6,484 bases of DNA. Source: Pseudomonadota bacterium (lineage in GTDB: Bacteria; SAR324; XYD2-FULL-50-16; JAHJRI01). Shown one piece after another: positions 1 through 5,751 of this stretch (the stretch's first letter is position 1; each line of letters opens with the position of its first letter). Position numbers and translations under genes: made by a program. The stretch is taken from positions 1-6,484 of the forward strand of contig JAKSDL010000606.1 in NCBI GenBank assembly GCA_022360105.1. The letters are read 5' to 3'. The notes beneath the pieces are model-generated. The model ran no database searches and was not told the origin of the DNA. It worked only from the letters and a program-made list of their open reading frames with translations.

Positions 1-1
1 A

Positions 2-991
2 GATCAGGATGGACAGATTCTGGAAGAGGGTATTACCGAGGCCGGTGCCTTTTCATCCTGGATTGCAGCAGGCACATCGGGACACAATCACGGTGTGCAG
101 ATGATACCTTTTTACATCTTTTACTCCATGTTTGGATTCCAAAGGTGCGGAGATTTTGCATGGGCAGCCGGTGATGCCCAGGTAAACGGATTTTTGATTG
201 GCGGCACATCCGGAAGAACAACCCTGGAAGGAGAAGGGCTTCAACACCAGGACGGACATAGCCACATCCTGTCTTCGACTGTACCAAATTGTATAAGCTA
301 CGATCCAACCTATGCCTATGAACTCACGGTAATCATACAAGACGGATTGCAGCGTATGTACCGCAATCGGGAAAAGGTGTTTTACTATATCACCGTGATG
401 AATGAGAACTATCCTCATCCTCCAATGCCTGAGGGGGTTGAAGAGGGAATTCGCAGGGGGATCTACCTTCTGAAAAAAGGCACGGAAGGGAAAAAATTGT
501 CTGTTCAATTGTTTGGTTGCGGCGCTATTTTGCGTGAAGTGTTGGAGGGCGCCAAACTGCTTGAGGAAGAGTTTGATATAAGTGCGTCAGTGTGGAGTGT
601 TACCAGTTTTACAGAATTAAGAAGGGATGGGCTGGAAGCAGATCGTTTCAACCTCCTGCATCCGGAAGCGTCACCAAAAAAATGCTATCTTGAGCAGTCC
701 TTAAGTTCCCACCCCGGACCAATTATCGCTTCGACAGATTACATGAAAACGTTTGCCGATCAACTCAGACCGTTCATTTCAAGAAAATATACTGTACTGG
801 GAACCGATGGATTTGGGCGAAGTGATGATCGCGACTCGTTGAGGGCGTATTTTGAAGTGGATCGTCATTACATTGTTTTGGCGGCATTAAAAAGTCTGGC
901 TGATGAAGGTGATTTATCGCTTTCTGCAGTTTCCGATGCAATGGTTAAGTATAACATAGATCCGGATAAACCTTCCCCAGCTACATTATAA
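2..991 (+). CDS. aceE: Pyruvate dehydrogenase E1 component, homodimeric type (3' part, start outside window)
   Basis: Thiamine-diphosphate-dependent E1 of the cytoplasmic pyruvate dehydrogenase complex. It decarboxylates pyruvate and reductively acetylates the lipoyl arm of E2. The open frame is already running at base 2 (GQILEEGITEAG) and continues to TAA at 989-991, giving 329 residues; E. coli AceE has about 887, so roughly the last third is here. Family landmarks, numbered from base 2, are MIPFYIFYSMFGFQR (34-48), GGTSGRTTLEGEGLQH followed by DGHSH (about 67-88, a His-rich active-site segment), PNCISYDP, MPEGVEEGIRRGIY, SVTSFTELRRDG, ASTDYMK and LGTDGFGRSD. The end, FNIDPDK-like (YNIDPDKPSPATL), matches the usual AceE C-terminus. 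The alpha2beta2-type E1 (PdhA/PdhB) looks quite different, so the subtype is clear. It is followed after 32 bp by E2, consistent with one operon. The 5' end and promoter are not visible. Confidence 0.97.
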   Translation, partial: DQDGQILEEGITEAGAFSSWIAAGTSGHNHGVQMIPFYIFYSMFGFQRCGDFAWAAGDAQVNGFLIGGTSGRTTLEGEGLQHQDGHSHILSSTVPNCISYDPTYAYELTVIIQDGLQRMYRNREKVFYYITVMNENYPHPPMPEGVEEGIRRGIYLLKKGTEGKKLSVQLFGCGAILREVLEGAKLLEEEFDISASVWSVTSFTELRRDGLEADRFNLLHPEASPKKCYLEQSLSSHPGPIIASTDYMKTFADQLRPFISRKYTVLGTDGFGRSDDRDSLRAYFEVDRHYIVLAALKSLADEGDLSLSAVSDAMVKYNIDPDKPSPATL

Positions 992-1011
992 CCGGCTAAT
1001 CACATTCATTC

Positions 1012-1017
1012 GAGAGG
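1012..1017 (+). promoter_or_regulatory. Ribosome binding site of the E2 gene
   Basis: GAGAGG lies 6 nt before the GTG at 1024. It is the only purine-rich Shine-Dalgarno-like site near the start. It supports GTG as the initiation codon rather than a later ATG, because the lipoyl-domain beta-strand (KEIKIPDIGDFED) begins at residue 5 and needs this start. Confidence 0.7.
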
Positions 1018-1023
1018 TAAAAG

Positions 1024-2328
1024 GTGTCAACATTAAAGGAAATTAAAATTCCGGATATCGGAGATTTTGAAGATGTTGAAGTTATTGAAGTCATGGTTGC
1101 TCCGAACGATACGGTAGCTGTGGAAGATCCACTGATCACGCTGGAAAGTGACAAGGCCACCATGGATATTCCATCTCCCTACAATGGAGTGGTTAAGCAG
1201 ATTGTGGTTGAAGTGGGGTCCAAGGTTTCGGAAGGTACTCCCATTGCAACCATCGATGTATCAGAAGATTCCGGATCCGAAGAGGAAAACAAGGCCGCAG
1301 AATCTTCACCCGTGCAGCAGCAAGCAGATGAATCTTTAAAACCTGCGGAGCAACCCGTGCCCAAGCAGGCAAAACCGGAAGAAGATTTTCCCGGTCATCC
1401 CCATCCGTCGGAGGCCGTGGCCACATCAAAGCTAAATTTTCATGCCGGACCATCTGTTCGCAAACTGGCGAGAGAATCAGGTATTGATTTAAACGAGGTG
1501 AAAGGAAGCGGCAGGAGAGGTCGGATAACGGTTGAAGACGTGGAAGCATTTTTGAAGGCTCCCAAAGAAAAGAAAGTTGAGAAATCGGAAGGATTCCAGT
1601 TACCTTCTGCGCCAGCCATCGATTTCAGCAAATTTGGTGAAATTGACGTGCAACCCATGAAACGGATTCAAAAGATCTCCTCAAAAAATCTTCATCGTAA
1701 TTGGATAACCATTCCGCACGTAACCCATTTCGACGAAGCCGATGTCACAGATCTGGAGGAATTCCGCAAAAAACATAATGAAGCTGCCAAAGAAAAAAGC
1801 GATCGGCTCACGATGATGCCGTTTCTCTTCAAAGCTATTGTAAGTGGGTTAAAGACATTCCCAACGTTTAATTCTTCTTTGGACCCGGAAGGCGAAAATC
1901 TAATTTTAAAGAAATACTTTCATATCGGAATGGCTGTGGATACCCCCAATGGATTGTTGGTTCCGGTAATTAAAAACGCTAATCAAAAAGGACTTATAGA
2001 GCTGGCTCGCGAGATGAGGGAGATTACGGTTAAATCCCGCGAAGGCACTATCAAAAGAGAAGATATGCAGGGGGGATGCTTTACCATTTCCAACCTGGGA
2101 GGTATTGGTGGAACCAATTTTACACCGATTGTAAATGCACCTGAAGTTGCTATCCTGGGCGTTCCAAGGGCAAGTATCAAACCTGTTTATCAAAATGGCC
2201 AGTTCGTGCCACGTCTGATTCTGCCACTGTCCCTTTCCTACGATCACAGGGTGGTGGACGGAGCATTAGCAGCCAAATTCCTGGCTCATGTGTGTGAGTT
2301 ATTAACGGACATTCGCAAGATGTTGTAA
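1024..2328 (+). CDS. aceF: Pyruvate dehydrogenase E2, dihydrolipoamide acetyltransferase (single lipoyl domain)
   Basis: Core enzyme of the pyruvate dehydrogenase complex. It takes the acetyl group from E1 on a swinging lipoyl-lysine and transfers it to CoA. The protein has 434 residues. An N-terminal lipoyl domain spans about 4-79, with the lipoylation site ESDKA at Lys44. A Glu/Pro/Ala/Gln-rich flexible linker spans about 80-138. The peripheral-subunit-binding domain spans about 142-178 (GPSVRKLARESGIDL...GSGRRGRITVEDVEAFL). The acetyltransferase domain spans about 205-434, with FTISNLGG at 353-360 and the active-site DHRVVDG at 407-413 (His408, Asp412). Only one lipoyl domain is present; E. 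coli AceF has three, and many other bacteria have one or two. The GTG start is backed by GAGAGG 6 nt upstream. The neighbours aceE (32 bp upstream) and E3 (319 bp downstream) assign it to pyruvate rather than 2-oxoglutarate or branched-chain dehydrogenase. Confidence 0.96.
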   Translation: MSTLKEIKIPDIGDFEDVEVIEVMVAPNDTVAVEDPLITLESDKATMDIPSPYNGVVKQIVVEVGSKVSEGTPIATIDVSEDSGSEEENKAAESSPVQQQADESLKPAEQPVPKQAKPEEDFPGHPHPSEAVATSKLNFHAGPSVRKLARESGIDLNEVKGSGRRGRITVEDVEAFLKAPKEKKVEKSEGFQLPSAPAIDFSKFGEIDVQPMKRIQKISSKNLHRNWITIPHVTHFDEADVTDLEEFRKKHNEAAKEKSDRLTMMPFLFKAIVSGLKTFPTFNSSLDPEGENLILKKYFHIGMAVDTPNGLLVPVIKNANQKGLIELAREMREITVKSREGTIKREDMQGGCFTISNLGGIGGTNFTPIVNAPEVAILGVPRASIKPVYQNGQFVPRLILPLSLSYDHRVVDGALAAKFLAHVCELLTDIRKML

Positions 2329-2348
2329 AAAGAATGAATATTGAGGTT

Positions 2349-2370
2349 GATGGGCAACAAGTTGCCCATC
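2349..2370. repeat. REP-like perfect palindrome, unit 1
   Basis: GATGGGCAAC at 2349-2358 and GTTGCCCATC at 2361-2370 form a perfect 10-bp stem with a 2-nt loop. On the minus strand the palindrome is preceded directly by GTAG (2371-2374), the kind of tetranucleotide that precedes REP sequences. No T-run follows on the plus strand, so it is a poor intrinsic terminator. The segment 2347-2381 is similar to 2534-2568 (unit 3). Confidence 0.7.
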
Positions 2371-2404
2371 CTACAATTTCATCAGATTAATATTTGGTCA
2401 GGAT

Positions 2405-2443
2405 CTAGGGTGGGTTAAGGAGTGAAACGACGAACCCGCCAAC
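2405..2443. repeat. REP-like imperfect palindrome, unit 2
   Basis: GGTGGGTT at 2409-2416 can pair with AACCCGCC at 2433-2440, 8 bp including one G-T wobble, around a 16-nt loop. It is preceded by CTAG. The layout (TAG, GGTGGGTT, a short purine-rich centre, AACCCxCC) resembles a widespread bacterial repeat type of the form TAGGGTGGGTT...AACCCACC. The resemblance is from memory, not from a search. Confidence 0.5.
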
Positions 2444-2535
2444 AGGCCAAAAAGGAGAAAAATTTCGAAGGATTTTTTATCCCAGGTGACGGACAATAAT
2501 AACAAAAAAGTTCTGGAGCAGCGACACATAAGATT

Positions 2536-2558
2536 GATGGGTGGCACAGTTACCCATC
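2536..2558. repeat. REP-like palindrome, unit 3
   Basis: GATGGGT at 2536-2542 pairs perfectly with ACCCATC at 2552-2558. The inner GGC/GTT arms add three more pairs, two of them G-T wobbles, around loop ACA. On the minus strand it is preceded by GCAG, matching GTAG at unit 1. Its flanks (TTGATGGG before, CCCATCCT and TTTCA after) repeat those of unit 1 about 187 bp upstream, so the two are diverged copies in the same orientation. Confidence 0.6.
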
Positions 2559-2647
2559 CTGCGGTTTCACTTGCACCATAATTGTCAATATGCACGTTTA
2601 CGGGGACGAGCACGAAAACAATTTAAAACAGAAAATAAAGGATTCCT

Positions 2648-4366
2648 ATGAAAAAAATTACTGAAGTTCGCGTTCCAAACATTGGCGATTTTGAAGACGT
2701 TGTGGTCATCGAGGTAATGGTTTCTGTTGGCGCGGAGATTAAAAAAGAAGATCCGCTGATTACCCTGGAAAGTGATAAAGCTTCCATGGACATACCCTCC
2801 CCATGCGATGGCGTGGTAAAAGAGGTTTTTATCAAAGATGGTGACACTGTTTCGGAAGATACTCTAATCATGAACGTGGAGGAGGATGCCAGCGGGGAAG
2901 ACAGCAAGCCTTCCGAAGAAGCTCCTGCAGAAACTGCTCAAGTCACAACATCCAATGCAGATTTGCATGGCGAGGTGGTAGTTTTAGGCGGTGGACCCGG
3001 GGGCTATACTGCAGCATTCCGTGCTGCAGATCTGGGCAAAAAAACTATCATTATTGAGAACTCTCCCAACATGGGAGGTGTTTGCCTGAATGTTGGCTGC
3101 ATTCCCTCCAAGGTATTGCTTCACATGGCAAAAATAGTGGATGAAGCCATGGAGGCTGATAAATTGGGGATTGCATTTAAAGCTCCGAAATTAAACGTTG
3201 ATAAGATGCAGGGCTGGAAAGATGATGTGATTACCCAACTGGTAGGCGGACTTACCAGCATGGCGGGTCAACGAAACATTACCGTTGTGAAGGGAACCGG
3301 CACCTTTGTTTCACCAGGTGAGATTAAGGTAACCGGTGAAGAACCGGATCAGGTCGTCAGTTTTGATAATGCTATTATCGCCGCAGGCTCCCATCCAATC
3401 ATGATTCCAGGCTTTCCTGAAGATGAGAGAATTGTGGATTCAACCGGGGCTTTGTCACTAAAAGAAATCCCCAAACGTATGTTGATTGTTGGTGGGGGGA
3501 TCATAGGACTGGAAATGGCCACAGTCTATCATGCCCTGGGATCGGAAGTAACTGTGGTTGAAGCTAAAGAACAACTTATTCCGGGTGCGGATACGGATCT
3601 GATTCGACCGTTACACACTTACGTAAAGAAAAGATTTAAAAACATATTGCTTGAAACCAGTGTTACTTCACTGACACCGCAAGATTCCGGTATCAAAGCA
3701 GACTTTGAGGGCAAGAATGCCATCGCTGCCGAAGAGTATGATATTGTTTTGGTAGCTGTGGGAAGAAAACCTAATTCAAAAGGGTTGGGACTGGAAGCAG
3801 CCGGTGTGGAACTGGATGGTTTCGGACATATTAAGGTTGATCATCAACTGCGAACCAATGTCAACCGAATCTTTGCCGTTGGAGATATTGTTGGAGCGCC
3901 GATGTTAGCACATAAAGCCTCTTATGAAGGGAAAATAGCTGCTGAAGTGGCAGCCGGTTTGAACTCCTCTTTTGATGATGCAGTCATACCCTCCATTGCT
4001 TATACCGACCCGGAGATTGCCTGGGTAGGGCTAACAGAACGAGATGCCAAGGCCAAAAAACTTGATTTTTCCAAGGCGGTATTTCCCTGGTCTGCCAGTG
4101 GGCGATCTCTGACGATGGGTAGAAAAGAAGGTAAAACCAAAGTGATTTTTGACAAGGCGACAGGACGAGTTATCGGTGCCGGGATTGTTGGTTCCAATGC
4201 CAGTGAGTTAATAGCTGAAATGGTGTTGTCTATTGAAATGGGTTGCAATGCTGAAGATTTGAGTCTAACTGTTCATCCGCACCCCACACTGGCGGAATCC
4301 ATATCCTTTTCCGCAGAAATTTTTGAAGGAACGATCACCGATCTCTACCTACCAAAGAAAAAGTAA
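2648..4366 (+). CDS. lpdA: Dihydrolipoamide dehydrogenase (E3) with N-terminal lipoyl domain
   Basis: FAD-dependent E3 that reoxidises the dihydrolipoyl arm of E2 and reduces NAD+. It has 572 residues, about 100 more than a standard E3 (about 470), because of an N-terminal lipoyl domain (about 3-79, lipoylation site ESDKA at Lys44) and an acidic/Ala/Pro linker (about 80-106). The E3 core follows: FAD-binding GGGPGG at 114-119; redox disulfide in VCLNVGCIPSK with Cys146 and Cys151; the NAD-site GGGIIGLE at 282-289; the second FAD motif VGDIVGAPMLAHKA at 411-424; and the C-terminal HPHPTLAE at 543-550 with catalytic His545 and Glu550. All key residues are present. ATG is chosen because AAGGA lies 5 nt upstream and the lipoyl fold starts at once. 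The lipoyl domain matches that of the upstream E2 at 44 of the first 80 positions, without gaps by my count. Lipoyl-E3 fusions are known, for example in Neisseria. The gene ends 19 bp from the oppositely oriented kinase relic. Confidence 0.97.
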   Translation: MKKITEVRVPNIGDFEDVVVIEVMVSVGAEIKKEDPLITLESDKASMDIPSPCDGVVKEVFIKDGDTVSEDTLIMNVEEDASGEDSKPSEEAPAETAQVTTSNADLHGEVVVLGGGPGGYTAAFRAADLGKKTIIIENSPNMGGVCLNVGCIPSKVLLHMAKIVDEAMEADKLGIAFKAPKLNVDKMQGWKDDVITQLVGGLTSMAGQRNITVVKGTGTFVSPGEIKVTGEEPDQVVSFDNAIIAAGSHPIMIPGFPEDERIVDSTGALSLKEIPKRMLIVGGGIIGLEMATVYHALGSEVTVVEAKEQLIPGADTDLIRPLHTYVKKRFKNILLETSVTSLTPQDSGIKADFEGKNAIAAEEYDIVLVAVGRKPNSKGLGLEAAGVELDGFGHIKVDHQLRTNVNRIFAVGDIVGAPMLAHKASYEGKIAAEVAAGLNSSFDDAVIPSIAYTDPEIAWVGLTERDAKAKKLDFSKAVFPWSASGRSLTMGRKEGKTKVIFDKATGRVIGAGIVGSNASELIAEMVLSIEMGCNAEDLSLTVHPHPTLAESISFSAEIFEGTITDLYLPKKK

Positions 4367-4385
4367 GAGCTTTGAAGATTGGTCC

Positions 4386-4850
4386 CTAATTCTGAGGCAG
4401 ATAGCTTGAATTTATTGTCAATGCCGGTGACTTTGGCAGGGTAAAACAGAAGGTGGCTCCCCTGCCTACATTGTTCTCGACCCGGATTCTGCCTCCATGA
4501 TCGGATACAATCCTCTTCGAAATCGATAAACCCAACCCGGTTCCGCCAAAATTACTTTTGGTACCCGAACTTTGGACATATTTTTTAACTACCGCATCCA
4601 ACTCTTTTTCCGGAATTCCCGCTCCAGAATCCTTGACGGATACTCCCATTTCTTCCTGTTGGACACTTTAAAAATCCCACTCTCCTTTCAATTCAACGAG
4701 CCCTTGCCTTTCGAAATCCCAGTCTCGCAGATCCAGTACACCATCGATGGCTGCCGGGTGGTTTGGACGAGCCATAGCCACCGGTGTCAACAAAACAGCA
4801 ACAAGTATTACGATCATGGTTAAGGCCGGCCGAATGCGACGGTGTAACAT
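4386..4850 (-). pseudogene. Sensor histidine kinase relic (7TMR-DISM type), large internal deletion and in-frame stop
   Basis: Read on the minus strand from ATG at 4850, the first 60 codons give a signal peptide (Arg-rich start, hydrophobic 11-25, AMA near 25-27). The start of a 7TMR-DISM extracellular sensor domain follows (GVLDLRDWDFERQGLVELKGEWDF). A TAA at 4670-4668 interrupts exactly there. Six codons later, in the same frame, lies the C-terminal half of a histidine-kinase ATPase domain: the G1 box VKDSGAGIP, the F-box-like segment KYVQSSGTK, the G2 box GGTGLGLSISKRIV, and the typical end GGRIRVENNVGRGATFCFTLP, closing at TAG 4388-4386. Missing are the rest of the sensor domain, the seven membrane helices, the HisKA domain with its phospho-accepting His, and the ATPase N box. 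The remnant cannot phosphorylate. Reading both pieces as ends of one former gene is an inference from their shared frame, order and family. No good ribosome binding site precedes either ATG. Confidence 0.85.
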
Positions 4851-5160
4851 GAGATCGGTCTGAAATACGAAGTGGTGTTAAATTTCTTGAATGATTTTAA
4901 AACGTTGAAACAACATTTTTTTTATCGGTATCCTAAATATAAAAGCATTATCTGGCAACTACGCCATACTGAAGCTTATATACAGATCTGAAGAATGATC
5001 ATTTTGGTGATTTTTGGTGGTCCTTTTGTATTGATCTTTTTTTGATACAGATATGCTTCAAATGCTGTTTTTTGATACAGATGAAACACATCAATTTCCT
5101 TATTAATAAGCAAAAAAAATATTGGATGAAGATTATTTTTCCATAAAAATTAAAGAACTA
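4851..5160. other. AT-rich intergenic region with short direct repeats
   Basis: This is the gap between the kinase relic and the PepSY-like gene. It contains TTTTTTGATACAGAT twice (listed separately), a third ATACAGAT at 4980-4987, and TTTTGGTG twice with a 10-bp period (5002-5009 and 5012-5019). I see no RNA gene and no credible protein; only micro-ORFs of about 16-21 codons without ribosome binding sites are present. The lost upstream control of the kinase may have been here, but no clear promoter stands out. Confidence 0.5.
5038..5082. repeat. Direct repeat TTTTTTGATACAGAT x2, 30-bp period
   Basis: There are two identical 15-base copies at 5038-5052 and 5068-5082, start to start 30 bp, or close to three helical turns. 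The core ATACAGAT occurs once more at 4980-4987. Such spacing would suit paired regulator sites on one face of the DNA, but no regulator is identified. Chance in AT-rich DNA is possible for the T-run, less so for the GATACAGAT part. Confidence 0.55.
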
Positions 5161-5250
5161 GAGGCTGTTTATTTGACATTATCATAGGAACCGTTTTTGA
5201 TCTGCTGGATTCTGATAAATTGGCGTGAAAATCGCAGCAAAAACAGCCTC
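5161..5250. repeat. 90-bp segment bounded by a perfect 10-bp inverted repeat
   Basis: GAGGCTGTTT at 5161-5170 and AAACAGCCTC at 5241-5250 are perfect inverted copies. Inside, TTATCA (5179-5184) is matched by TGATAA (5213-5218), and GAA (5188-5190) by TTC (5210-5212), so the whole segment could fold into a long interrupted hairpin. It ends 33 bp before the PepSY-like ATG. The end sequence resembles the GAGGCTGTTT-type termini of some insertion sequences, from memory. I see no transposase and no clear target-site duplication. It may be a small IS-derived (MITE-like) remnant or a structured 5' leader. Confidence 0.55.
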
Positions 5251-5273
5251 ATTTTGTTGGTAACCTAAATCTC

Positions 5274-5278
5274 AGGAG
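5274..5278 (+). promoter_or_regulatory. Ribosome binding site of the PepSY-like gene
   Basis: AGGAG lies 5 nt before ATG 5284. It is a strong Shine-Dalgarno match that fixes the start, directly ahead of a complete signal peptide. Confidence 0.8.
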
Positions 5279-5283
5279 AAAAA

Positions 5284-5607
5284 ATGAAAGCGATATTTTC
5301 AGCTGCTATTCTTGGTATTGCCGCAACCTTTGTATTCTCTTTTGCAGTGCTGCCTTATGGCAATCAGGCATACGCTTGCGGATGGGGAAAAACGGATGCT
5401 AAAAGTGTTGCTTCAACGCTTTCCAAAGAACAGGCTGTAGAGATTGTGTCTCAACATATTAACCAACTGAATCCTGACTTAAGGATTGGTTCGGTAAATG
5501 ATTCAGGAACTCTCTACGAAGCAGAGATTGTTTCGGCTAATCAAAGTGGAACCCTTCAAATCATCGGCGTCTACAAAGATTCGGGTCAATTGGTGGTACT
5601 CAATTAA
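5284..5607 (+). CDS. Small exported PepSY-like protein
   Basis: A 107-residue protein of unknown specific function. Residues 1-31 form a Sec signal peptide: Lys2, hydrophobic stretch about 4-23, and AYA at 29-31 as probable cleavage site, giving a mature protein that begins CGWGK. The residue -2 to that Cys is Tyr, so the site is not a standard lipobox. The mature part, about 47-107 (LSKEQAVEIVSQHI...NPDLRIGSV...LYEAEIV...LQIIGVYKDSGQLVVLN), has the one-helix then beta-strand pattern of a single PepSY-like domain. It resembles small periplasmic proteins with a Cys/Trp/Gly-rich N-terminus after the signal peptide, recalled from memory. Family members are thought to bind or inhibit proteases or act in the envelope; the role here is not known. 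AGGAG 5 nt upstream supports the start. It stands alone: the relic behind it and the kinase ahead of it are on the other strand. Confidence 0.85.
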   Translation: MKAIFSAAILGIAATFVFSFAVLPYGNQAYACGWGKTDAKSVASTLSKEQAVEIVSQHINQLNPDLRIGSVNDSGTLYEAEIVSANQSGTLQIIGVYKDSGQLVVLN

Positions 5608-5615
5608 CCAATTGA
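5586..5615. terminator. Hairpin over the PepSY-like stop codon
   Basis: TCAATTGGT at 5586-5594 pairs perfectly (9 bp) with ACCAATTGA at 5607-5615 around a 12-nt loop. The stem includes the last base of the TAA stop codon. No T-run follows on the plus strand, so a role in ending or stabilising the PepSY-like mRNA is only possible, not shown. Confidence 0.35.
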
Positions 5616-5651
5616 AAAACCTCTAATCTGCTCTTTAACCCGGGAGCAGAT
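5615..5651 (-). terminator. Candidate terminator of the mevalonate kinase transcript
   Basis: ATCTGCTC at 5626-5633 and GAGCAGAT at 5644-5651 form a perfect 8-bp stem with a 10-nt loop. Read on the minus strand, the stem is followed after six bases by TTTTT (5619-5615). It lies about 100 bp past the mevalonate kinase stop in a convergent intergenic region. The T-run is short and not directly adjacent to the stem, so efficiency is uncertain. Confidence 0.4.
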
Positions 5652-5751
5652 GAATCTTAAACTGTCTCCCCCATACCCGTTTTCTTTTGAAAAACGTTTC
5701 AGGTCTTGTGGTGTTTTGAAAAACAGTCTATTTAAGATTTCACTTTTTGTT

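Larger units (their letters stand above)
2329..2647. other. E2-E3 intergenic gap with repeat cluster
   Basis: This is a 319-bp non-coding stretch inside the PDH gene cluster. It holds the three REP-like palindromes listed separately and A-rich DNA between them. No convincing coding frame, tRNA or T-tailed terminator is visible. AAGGA at 2638-2642 lies 5 nt before the E3 ATG and is its likely ribosome binding site. I cannot tell whether E3 has its own promoter here; TAATATTTG at 2388-2396 is only a partial match to the Bacteroidota -7 motif. Confidence 0.6.

Noticed and set aside
1193..1549. Minus-strand open frame of 118 codons inside the E2 gene
   Set aside because: It lies fully within well-conserved lipoyl and subunit-binding coding sequence, has no family features, and reads as a shadow.
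2349..2370. Intrinsic terminator after E2
   Set aside because: The stem is perfect but no T-run follows, the loop is only 2 nt, and a similar copy occurs downstream, so a REP-like repeat explains it better.
2388..2396. Bacteroidota-like -7 promoter element before E3
   Set aside because: TAATATTTG only partly fits TAnnTTTG, no well-placed -33 TTTG was seen, and it lies about 250 bp from the start codon.
2405..2568. CRISPR array in the E2-E3 gap
   Set aside because: There are only three palindromes of two types, with unequal spacing and no constant repeat-spacer pattern.
4572..4823. Plus-strand open frame of 83 codons across the kinase relic
   Set aside because: The opposite strand carries recognisable histidine-kinase and signal-peptide sequence, so this frame is its antisense shadow.
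4995..5045. A 16-residue hydrophobic micro-ORF (MIILVIFGGPFVLIFF) on the plus strand, possible toxin-like or leader peptide
   Set aside because: There is no ribosome binding site, and the composition follows from T-rich DNA. The TTTTGGTG and T-run repeats explain it without coding.
5081..5146. A 21-codon plus-strand ORF in the AT-rich gap
   Set aside because: It has no ribosome binding site, Lys/Ile-rich composition expected of AT-rich DNA, and its ATG lies inside the direct repeat.
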